The notes under the pieces were generated by a model. It was not told the origin of the DNA and searched no databases. It saw nothing but the letters and a program-made list of their open reading frames with translations. Below are positions 11,238 through 19,593 of a stretch of 64,000 nt of DNA, one piece after another. Origin of the DNA: Episyrphus balteatus (taxonomy: Eukaryota; Arthropoda; Insecta; Diptera; Syrphidae). The stretch covers positions 124,676,551-124,740,550 of the forward strand of contig NC_079135.1 of NCBI RefSeq assembly GCF_945859705.1. The letters run 5' to 3'. The translations under genes were made by a program, and so were the position numbers. Position 1 is the stretch's first letter; each line of letters starts with the position of its first letter.

Positions 11238-12253
11238 TTATTTCTGAAAGAACACTCACTGATTGTGTGATTTTTTCTTCCACAAAAATCACAAACGGTT
11301 TCCATATGGAATACTCGTTTTTCATTGTTATTTTCTATTCGATTTTGAGAGTTTGGATAAACATTTCTAAAAGGGTTCGATCTGTTTTGATCTTGAGTCC
11401 TCTGATTATTGTGGTATTTATTTTGTTGATTACTCGTGTAGTAGTTCTGATTGCTGCTTTTGAAGCTTTTTCTGCAAGTTTCTGCTTCATGTCCGTAATT
11501 TTTGCATAGTTGACAAATTGGAGTGTTTTGTCGTTCAAGGCATTCAATGTTTGTGTGACCTTTTATGCTGCAGAAGCTACATATTATATTTTCTTTCGCT
11601 TGTAATAAAGTATTTAGATCATTGCAAGTAGGCGCAGCCGCTTGAGTGTGGTTGCACGATGTATGTAAGAGTGGTATTGTTTCCATTCTCTGTACGTGTT
11701 TTTCCATGCTAAAAGCGGTTCTTATTAGTTCTTCTAAGGATTGATTTCTTAAAGTAAACAAGTATTGGCCTAATTGCTTGTTTGAGATCCCGGAAGCAAG
11801 GGCTGATTTAGCAAAATCTTCTAATTGGTTTTTTACAATATCAGATTGATCACCATACTTAATGTCTGCTGCCTCTCGACATTGTATTAACGAATGTCGA
11901 AGCCTACTTACAAAAGTATTCAAAGTCTCGAATGGACTTTGGCGACTGGTGATTAAACTGTTTACCAGATCATTATAATCTTCAATTGGTAAATATGCTC
12001 TGTTTAGGATTTCTTCAAATTCTTTGAATGTAGAGGGCTTTGAAGTTGATATAAGGCCAAGAGCATCCTCTCGTAACCGAGTAGTCAGTATTTCTATGAA
12101 TAGTTTTTCATCTATTTTAGGTATGTGATTTTGAATGGGACGTAAGCATGTCCAAAAAATTTGTAACTTCTGTGCTATCCTTGGGTCATTCCCTCCCGAA
12201 AATTCAGGAACGCCGTGTGATAGCTTGAGAAGTTTTTCAAAGCCTAACGACAT
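11174..12253 (-). CDS. gag: gag capsid/nucleocapsid protein of the LTR element
   Basis: A 359-codon frame ending in TAA at 11174-11176. The N-terminal two thirds is a helical capsid-like region. The C-terminal part has three CCHC zinc knuckles of the CX2CX4HX4C type, at residues 225-238, 247-260 and 321-334. The third is set apart by an N/Q-rich linker. Family role: RNA packaging and particle assembly. The start at 12253 is the first Met of the frame and follows an A-rich leader. The frame looks intact, but the promoter-bearing part of the 5' LTR is gone, so expression is doubtful. Confidence 0.92.
   Translation of the reverse strand: MSLGFEKLLKLSHGVPEFSGGNDPRIAQKLQIFWTCLRPIQNHIPKIDEKLFIEILTTRLREDALGLISTSKPSTFKEFEEILNRAYLPIEDYNDLVNSLITSRQSPFETLNTFVSRLRHSLIQCREAADIKYGDQSDIVKNQLEDFAKSALASGISNKQLGQYLFTLRNQSLEELIRTAFSMEKHVQRMETIPLLHTSCNHTQAAAPTCNDLNTLLQAKENIICSFCSIKGHTNIECLERQNTPICQLCKNYGHEAETCRKSFKSSNQNYYTSNQQNKYHNNQRTQDQNRSNPFRNVYPNSQNRIENNNEKRVFHMETVCDFCGRKNHTISECSFRNKWENTQSGNSNKSTESFPVRL
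11177..11219 (-). promoter_or_regulatory. Predicted -1 ribosomal frameshift signal, gag to pol
   Basis: The minus strand holds the heptamer GGGAAAC (11213-11219), in the gag frame as G GGA AAC, a canonical X XXY YYZ slippery site. After a 6-base spacer comes a perfect 7-bp stem: AAGTCGA (11200-11206) pairs with TCGACTT (11177-11183) around a 16-base loop. The gag stop (11174-11176) follows at once. pol is in the -1 frame relative to gag, as this signal requires. Frameshifting itself is inferred. Confidence 0.82.
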
Positions 12254-12535
12254 TTTTTATCGTTTATGTTGGTTTGCTTATAACAAGAGTGAATTTATTT
12301 GATTCTGAATTTTATTAGGATAAAATTTCATTTTTTTTTTTTTTATTTTATTATTTTATTTTTAAATATTGAAATCAGGAAGTAAATTAAAAGTTTGAAG
12401 TGACTTGACTTCAAATAAAAGCATGTCAGTGGAAACGAAATTGCAGTTAAAATCCTTCTTTTGTAGGTTCGTAGGATGGCATGCTGAAGCTGGAGGATGC
12501 TTCAGTTTCTAAGGCAATTGTTTATTCTCCAAACG
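12254..12535 (-). other. Element leader between 5' LTR remnant and gag
   Basis: No match to the complete LTR was found here, and no clear tRNA-complementary primer-binding site. Either this is true leader sequence joined to the LTR remnant by a deletion that removed most of the LTR and the primer site, or it is foreign sequence. Confidence 0.55.
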
Positions 12536-12629
12536 CAGCGAATTACTCTTGGTGCCCTTGAATTAAATTCAATTATTGTGGAGGGTTATGGTTAGTGTGA
12601 GACATAATAGATTAATGTCTAACACAACA
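12536..12629 (-). repeat. 5' LTR remnant, 94 bp
   Basis: Identical base for base to 3378-3471, the U3 end of the 3' LTR, then diverges completely. GGGT follows at 12630-12633. TATA and poly(A) parts of the LTR are absent on this side. Confidence 0.9.
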
Positions 12630-12633
12630 GGGT
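12630..12633. repeat. Target-site duplication, right copy (GGGT)
   Basis: Matches GGGT at 2490-2493 and directly follows the AACACAACA end of the 5' LTR remnant. Confidence 0.8.
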
Positions 12634-14508
12634 GGACGGATTTAGCCATAGAAATGTGCATAGATGGTATGGATGCCCAAGTAGACGGACGACATGACGA
12701 TAATTATTTTTTTTTATTTCTCTTTCATCATCCTAAGTTAAGTTTTGATTCTAGATTCTTTAATGTAACAAAATCAATATCAAAAAGGAAATTATTTAAG
12801 AAATTTTTTTCCAAAAAGGAAATTTAATTGAACAATTATTTATTGTTAAATGTTAATTTAGATGTTTTCCTGAAATTTAGAAATATTCTTTGAAAAACAT
12901 TCTTACAAAAATACCGTTATTTTCGATTTAAAAACTTTTTCTGATCGCTACAACCGGCCCTTAAAACTAATAAATGGTAATAGAATGTTTTTCTCTCATT
13001 GTGACTGTGGAGAAGAATCAGGCCGTGAAGCAACTTGAATTTTAAGCATGCAAGTGCCTAATTTAAGCCGAGTAAAATAAGTTCTGTTACGATGGGATAG
13101 TAATGGAGTCGCTATAGCTCAAAGAAGAGTATCAACTTGGACTCCGAATGCTGTTGTCCGATTTTTATAATTTTTTTAAACTCATTGTATTGAATAATAG
13201 TCAAATAGCTATTTACCAATTTGAAGCTATTGCCGTTTTTTTGGACTTTCGATATAAGTACTATAAACATAAAGTAAGTTGATGACAAAGAATGCAAAAA
13301 ATGTGGGTCGCTCAATTCTGTCGGTATGTCTGTCTGTCAGCCTGTATCTTTTTTGAACTAGAGCCTGCCATATAAACACAAGAGCAAAAATATTTTCTTT
13401 CAAAAACGCCTCTTTTTTAAAAGAAGCGTTCAAGTAACCGTAATAGGTACATAAATTTTCCGAGATTTTCAAAAAAAACAGATTAGTTGAGTTTTTTAAA
13501 AATATTTCATTTTTGTTTTTTTAAATTAAATTTTTGAAAATATGTTTATGATTTTTTCAAAATTTCGGTTTTAAGTGTTGATTAATTAATTAGTTAAAAA
13601 TGACATACCAATTTTTTTTTGAAAAAATGTTAGAAATTTTGGAAATAGAAAGATGTATTAAAAAAGGCTATAACGATTTTCATGGTTTTGTTTTTCCTTA
13701 AAATCCCTTGCTTTAGAGGAAATCAAATGGTCCACTTCCTTTCATGTTCCAAATCCTTTAAAACGGTGTTGAAGTAATTATAAAAATAGATTTTATATTT
13801 GATTTTTGTTTTTTTTTTTTTTAAGAAAATCCTTAAAAAAATCATGTTATAATTGCTCGTATTCGGGCTTATCACGAATACCATCGTAAAAAAGCATTCA
13901 AAGAATCTGTTCGAAATAGAAAATTTCATAAAAATGTCTGCTACCGAAATTTCTACACTGAAAAGTGAAGTCAGTAAACAATTTAAGGATTTCAATAAAA
14001 TATCTCTTATTATAAAACGATGATTAATGTTTTTTTCGAAATTTTGAAAATTATCACACCTCTCATCCCAATTTGTGTTTAAAAATATATTAATACATAC
14101 ATACATACTTACCATTTATTTATGTATATTTCAATTGGCTCCTGATTCAATTGTACGTTCAAAGGTTTTTTCTTTGTTTCTTTGTTCCTTCTTTTATTTT
14201 TTTTTTGTCTACATTTTATAATTTGCACTTTCGGATTAAAAATGTGCAATATGCGTTTCCGACGTTAATTTTTGGAACTGGTAGTTTATATACACCGCGT
14301 GAGGTCAATGTTTTTTTTTTCAGTTTTTTTTTTTGTTTATAACCATTTATTTTAACAATTATACCACGAAAACAATTGCTTATCGTCCTTTCCAAACATT
14401 AACATTTTTAAAGTTTATTTCAATTATTTTAATCTGATGACATAAAAAACAAAAAATTGTTTTTGAAACTTTACAAATAAAAATTGAATCGAATTTACAA
14501 AGTGAACT
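12634..14508. other. Gene-free AT-rich DNA with a dispersed-repeat piece
   Basis: No coding gene is visible. The part at about 13281-13345 (ATG-rich lead, then a TGTCTG run) resembles 54241-54305 and is followed in both places by AT-rich repeats of similar style. It is probably one dispersed family, strongly diverged. Confidence 0.45.
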
Positions 14509-14765
14509 TCTTATATATAAAAATGAGTTCGTTAAGTGTGTGTGGCCGATAAACTCGCGTTTGGCTGGTCCGATTTTGGTAATTTTTTGTTTGTTTGAAA
14601 GGTATTAATATGTAGATGGTTTGTATAAAAAAAAAATAATACCTTTTCTCCCACTTTCACATAGCTGTCAATTTGTACGAGTGAAAAAACACTCTTGCTT
14701 TTTAAAAAGTTTAACTAAGCTTTATTTGTAAAAAAATATATTTAGACAGGCTTTCAAAATAATTA

Positions 14766-15420
14766 CACTGGTTTACAAGGGTTTTGTTGCCGAAACAAAA
14801 ATATACTTTTCTGAAGGTTTTCGGTGTGCTGAGCTCGAATCCGAAGTCAAAAACAACCAATCAGCTCCCGTTTTTGAGATATTACCGTTAGAAAATGCAA
14901 AAAAAACGTTTTTTTGAGTTCTTCGGATATTATTCTTTTGTATAAGGAAAATTGTTTGAGCATATATGTATAGTAACGGTTTCTATAAGAACTGTTTTTC
15001 ATCTTTCGATACCTGTTTAAATCTTTTCAATATCTTTTGTATTGCCCGAGATTTCTTAAACTGAAGTCAGTGGGTTTGGCTTCATATATCATAAAGAAGA
15101 TAATGACGTTATAAAATTTATAGAAATACCAAACAACTGAGGATATCTCGGGCAGAAAAAAGATATGGGAAAGATTTAAACAGATTTAAAAATGGCGGTA
15201 AATAGTTCTTATAAAAACCGTTACTAAATATGCTCAAACAATTTTCCATATATAAAATAATAAGGTCCGAAGTGCTGTATTTTCTAACGGTAATATTTCA
15301 AAAACGGAAGCTGATTAATTTTTTTTGACTTCGGATTCGAATTCAGCACACCGAAAACCTTCAGAAAAGTATATTTTTGTTTCGGCAACAAAAAAAAAGT
15401 TTAATTTTGTTAACCATGTG
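14766..15420. mobile_element. Palindromic (foldback) transposon, copy A of the CACTGG family
   Basis: A 655-bp near-palindrome. The ends are CACTGGTTTACAA and its diverged inverse ending CCATGTG, flanked by TTA on both sides (14763-14765, 15421-15423). The arms carry the same gene-free sequence, such as tcggtgtgctgagctcgaat, in opposite orientation. A second member lies at 59437-60387 with a TAA duplication. TWA 3-bp targets point to a PIF/Harbinger-like origin (inference). No transposase. Confidence 0.75.
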
Positions 15421-15649
15421 TTATTATTGTTTATAGTCTGTCTGTGATGCCTGTTAACGTTTGATTTTGCTTGAAGCAGACACTCATTGGGACTCAACGC
15501 TTCCTGGTGCATTTGTTTTGTCTTCGCCACATCATATTGTTCTCAGTAATATAATCACATCTAATCCTCCAAATCCACTCGAACTTTAGCATAATTTCCG
15601 TGATTAGGATTAGATACACCGAATGCGCCGTGTGACATTAAATCCACAT

Positions 15650-16045
15650 TTGGATTACACAAATGAAAAAATGTATATGCGAATAAAGCATTGGCACAAT
15701 TAGGATTGGTTGCTCCAAATCGTGAAGAGCAAGATGTTCTTGATCAAGAAATACTACGCGGAAGGCAATACAATTGCGTTGAATTAAGATTATTTGTGCA
15801 AACCAATTCCCGAAGTATGACACTATTATGCAAGGTTTCATCAATCAGAGTTGTGATTTGTATTTCTTAGATGCACCCGATGGTACGGGAAAAACATTTT
15901 TGATATCATTACTTTTAGCATAAATACGATCTGAAAATAAAATAGCATTGGATCTGGAAATTGCAGCCATGTTATAGATGGTGGCCGTACAGCACACTCG
16001 GTTCTTAAACTGCCTTTGAATATGCAGGTTAATGAAACACCTACA
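15650..16045 (+). pseudogene. Helitron helicase fragment, N-terminal part
   Basis: Broken Pif1-like helicase of the Helitron. Translated pieces show a Walker A region near 15868-15905 (APDGTGKTFLISLL) and, after a stop at about 15919-15921, the downstream motif ending GGRTAHSVLKLPLN near 15980-16020. Upstream pieces (about 15685-15850) match the region just before Walker A. In-frame stops and the abrupt loss of homology near 16045 show it is dead. Confidence 0.8.
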
Positions 16046-16048
16046 GTA

Positions 16049-17205
16049 CCTTGCCATATTATTAGGGCCAATCGAACAAAATACAATTTTTTGGTTTATG
16101 TTGCTGAATTTTCAAAGTTTTTGTCGAAATATCTTGAATTTTATTTGTCCCATTTACTTGCACTTATCATGTAGATACGGATTGACTTAAAAAAAGTCAA
16201 AGAATTCATACTTTTTGATACAAAATAACTTACAATAGGGGATAAGCTCTAAAAGACGTTTCCTATGGAATTCACGCCCGGATAATTACCAGACCGGTCC
16301 AATACTTAATTTTTTTGTACCGAGGAATAACGTGACATGCTTAACTGTAATGGCAAGGATCGCATTTTGCATAAACATAGAAGCTCTGATCGTCTGAATA
16401 GTACGTAATTTTTTACCGACTTCCAAAAAGGAGGAGGTATTCAATTCGTCTGTTTTTTTTTTTTTTTTTATGTTTGTTACCGCATAACTTTGGACTGAGT
16501 GAACCAATTTTGATAATTCTCTTTGTATTGGATAGCTGGTGGCTGCAGTGTGGTCCCATTTCAATTTCGTTCACTTTTTGCCATAGGAACTATTTTAAAA
16601 ACCATAAAACCCAGTTTTGATCCATGGAAGTCGGTTTTGTTTTTTTGCTAAAAATGATTATCTAAGATTTGGAGTAGTTTTTTTTTCGTATAAGACCAGG
16701 CAAGTACGTTAATCAAATAAAAAAACATCCTCTGATCATTATTGGCTGTGCTGCTATTTCAGGAAAAGGATGAGGTTCTTTTCATATGGTGGAAAACGCC
16801 AGACCAAAACAAAAGGAGCTTGGGAACGTTTTGATTCTACGATTTCAGAACCTATTCTCGAGACTCGAAGCATCTATATCTATGCAAGACTGGGTCCTTA
16901 CCATAAAGTTAAGAATGTCACGTTATTCCTCGATATACAAATTCAAGTATTGGACCGGTCTGATCATTCTCCCGGCATGAATTCCATAGGAAACGTCTTT
17001 TGGAGCTTATCCCTTATGTACGTTATTTTGTATCAAAAAGTATGAATTCTTTGTTTTTTAAGGCAATCCGTATCTACATGATAAGGGCATGTAAATGGGA
17101 TAAAAAAAAATTAAAGACATTTCGACAAAAACTTTAAAAATTCAGCAGCATGAACCGAAAAATTGTATTTTTTCGCTTGGGCCTAATAATATGGCAAGGC
17201 TTTTT
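16049..17205. repeat. Large inverted duplication inside the Helitron
   Basis: The left arm at about 16049-16405 is found again, inverted and roughly 85 percent alike by eye, at about 16850-17205. Both arms start with ccttgccatattattagg when read inward. A 221-bp MITE sits next to the left arm. The helicase pieces outside the two arms both read toward the palindrome, so a single insertion does not explain the arrangement. Confidence 0.75.
16415..16635. mobile_element. Short hairpin-ended repeat (ACCGACTTCC ends)
   Basis: Begins ACCGACTTCC and ends GGAAGTCGGT, a perfect 10-bp inverted terminal pair, 221 bp in all. The start also occurs at 54105-54141, so it is a dispersed family. Similar aaccgacttccaaaaaggagg repeats are, to my knowledge, common in insect genomes. 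No coding frame. Confidence 0.65.
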
Positions 17206-17209
17206 GATA

Positions 17210-17524
17210 CATTATAGTCCTGGTATATCCAATGAATTCAAAAACTCCGTTTGGTAATTTGATACATTGCTTTCATTTGTGATAAGGTCAACCGATTTGT
17301 AGGCAAAAAATTGTTGCATTGATTTCCGAAACATTTTTATTTGTACCAGCCATTATTGAACGTTCACTCAGCCAAGTATGATTTTTGTAATTTGTCTTTA
17401 TACTTGGAAATACATTTTGAATCAATTCATTTTTTAAATTTACATTGAAAAAATAGTTTTGAAGTGTAATTCGGCCTTCTGAATCAAGTGCCGCTATTCC
17501 ATCAACAATGTCCAATAACTGCAT
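17210..17524 (-). pseudogene. Helitron helicase fragment, C-terminal part, inverted
   Basis: The minus strand encodes a C-terminal stretch of Helitron helicase. The motif NHTWLSERSIMAGTNKNVSE lies near 17325-17385, and the conserved TEFLNSLDIPG near 17215-17250. A short stop-containing break separates the two pieces. Orientation is opposite to the N-terminal fragment and to the Helitron's own 3' end, so this part was inverted. Confidence 0.8.
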
Positions 17525-17648
17525 AAATTACAATAAATTGGTTAATGTTCATTACAATAAACCAGTTTTTTTCGGTTTAAATGTATTTTCAAACAGGTTC
17601 TATTTTTTTAAAAAGTACACTCAGCGAAGCGGGTGGGGGTTAGCTAGT

Positions 17649-19588
17649 TCCTAATAAAAATAAATTGCGCTAAATAGTATAGTTTTTGAAGTTGTACAAA
17701 ATTTTAATTTAGATTACTGCAAAAAAGAGTGAAATAAAGCCATTTCCACAATCAAATATGCGTACATGAATCGAAATTATTTTAATTTTCCGTACGACAG
17801 TGAAGAATTTGCAGCTACTTAGACTTCCACTTCCACTTGATAAAGTTTTTCAATTGCCTTGGACTAATGTGCTTTTAGTTAAAAAATCTGTTTTGTATTA
17901 GTTCGAAAATCTTCAATAAAAGTCCAAAGTTACGTATTGTATGTGTATGATTTTTTATTCTTTTTTTCTTTTCTAACATTAAAATATGAGTTTATATAAA
18001 TTACAACAACTGATAACATTAAAATATATTTTTCTTTTATTTATGTAATCTTAATTTTTTTTTTCAAAAATGTTTTCCTACAATCTTAGTGTATGACGTT
18101 ATAACAGTTTTAAAATTTTGTTTTGTATGTTTATTTTTGTATAATAGCAATTATCCTAATTTTACAATAATTGATCACGTAGACCTAATAAATGTTTTTT
18201 TTTTTTTTCATTTAAAATGGGATTTTGGGAATAATATTCCAGATGGGACTTTGTTTTACCAGTCACAATATATTTTTATTTATTTAAAAAAGTAAATGAA
18301 TAATAAAAATGAAAAATAATGATTTTTTGATTTTCTTAAAACTAGAAAAGTGTAAAAATATTTTCAAATTAATTTTAAACGGCATTATGATGCATTTTAG
18401 CTTAAAATTTTTGTTTTAATTTTTAGTTTGTAATTTATCTCGATAAAACTCAGGAAAAAATTATATTCAAAAGTCTTTTTCAATCAGTTTTTTTTTTTTT
18501 GTATTTATATATTTTCAGCTGCTTGACATAAAAAAGAAACTTATAATTTAAGGAAACAATATTTTTTTATTTTTTTATAATAAAAAAAAACTTACTTAAG
18601 GAAATAACAAGAAAATAATAATTAAGCGAACAAAAAAATTTAATAAAAATCAGACTTGTTTTTCAAAAATAAAGGAAAAAAATATATAAATTACCGACAA
18701 ATGAGGTGGAATATGAACATAAATAAAAATCTAATGTTAAAAAAAAACTCTCAATTTGGATTGATTTTATTAACCAATTATTAATTCTAATTTGTTGTGT
18801 GCGTAGCCCAGTTTTTTTTTCAATATTTATAAACATTTAACATTTATATTTTTTTGTTTTTCTAGTTATAAATATATGTATTTTTTTTTTTTTTAATATA
18901 AGACACTTTTTCGTGTAAATCTTTTTTAAATGACTAATTTTTTCAGTTTTTTTTTTCTGTTTAATAAATTTTATTACACTTGAAAATGTATATTTTATAA
19001 AATATATTTGTTTCTTTTTATATTTTTTGTTTATTATGTAATAATAAATATTTTGTGATAAGTTTCTTTTCTTTTTAAAATTTTAATATGGCAGTCATTG
19101 ATTTACTTTTCTTAGTTCAATTTGTTAATAAAAAAAAAATAAAACAAAAGTTAAAAAATAAAACTCTCAAAAAGGAATATCAGATCTTTTGTTTACAGTT
19201 GCATAATAATTGTATTTTTGTATAGGATTTTAATTTATTGTAATATAAACAAAAAGAAATACTTGTATTGAATTGTTTTTTCTTCTTCTAAGCTTGGTGG
19301 ATGGTTAATTTTCTTTTTTTTTTGTTTTATTTTACTCAACAATAAATAGGTTCCCATGTAGTTTTATTTGCTTATACATTAATTACGATTTGAGTAATTT
19401 AATATTGATTTATTCCGAGCGTTAATTTATTATTTATAGAAAAAGTGAGAGCCCAAAAGAATGTGCTCTTTCCAAAGTGGGCTGCTCCTGTAGTAATATT
19501 TTTTTTTTTTGTATTCTCTGGTGTTTTGGTCAATTGTTATAATGACTTAAATTTGCTAAAAACCAATTTCTGTTTAACAGTGGACTCT
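17649..19588 (-). other. AT-rich stretch, probable 3' UTR of NFAT
   Basis: Nearly 2 kb without a convincing coding frame, rich in T-runs on the plus strand. It follows the predicted NFAT stop (minus strand), so at least its upper part is probably 3' UTR. Several AATAAA hexamers occur on the minus strand, and I cannot choose between them. Confidence 0.4.
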
Positions 19589-19593
19589 TCAGA
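19589..19593 (-). CDS. NFAT: NFAT last exon stub with stop (predicted)
   Basis: The pyrimidine-run acceptor at about 19594-19610 gives TC TGA, which with the leftover A of exon 10 reads Ile then stop. It is the best acceptor I found below exon 10, but an earlier acceptor in the 4.08-kb intron cannot be excluded. Confidence 0.5.

Larger units (their letters stand above)
2494..12629 (-). mobile_element. Ty3/gypsy (errantivirus-like) LTR retrotransposon, defective
   Basis: An LTR retrotransposon of about 10.1 kb on the minus strand, in the order gag, pol (protease, RT, RNase H, integrase), env-like. The 3' LTR is full length (2494-3471), with a polypurine tract beside it. The 5' LTR survives only as 94 bases (12536-12629), identical to the matching end of the 3' LTR. 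The termini are TGTT/AACA, and GGGT flanks both sides (2490-2493, 12630-12633), the 4-bp duplication usual for Ty3/gypsy elements. It is inactive as it stands: the 5' LTR has lost its promoter region, integrase is split by a DNA transposon, and env lacks a recognisable membrane anchor. The identical LTR ends suggest a fairly recent insertion. Confidence 0.92.
14509..17648 (+). mobile_element. Helitron, degraded and rearranged
   Basis: A rolling-circle transposon. The 3' end at about 17621-17648 reads tcagcgaagcgggtggg and finishes TAGCTAGT, the usual insect Helitron terminus with CTAGT. The likely 5' end is TCTTATATATAAAAATGAG at about 14509, similar to insect Helitron starts. Inside are two fragments of the Pif1-like helicase in opposite orientations (15650-16045 plus; 17210-17524 minus), a palindromic transposon (14766-15420) and an inverted duplication. 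The base before the proposed 5' end is T rather than the expected A, so that border may be off by a few bases. Confidence 0.75.

Noticed and set aside
15315..15530. 71-codon minus-strand frame at the end of palindromic copy A
   Set aside because: It is partly the terminal repeat, with no protein family features.
16770..17045. Plus-strand frames of 91 and 64 codons inside the inverted duplication
   Set aside because: No recognisable domain. They cross the arm of the palindrome and are probably chance frames.
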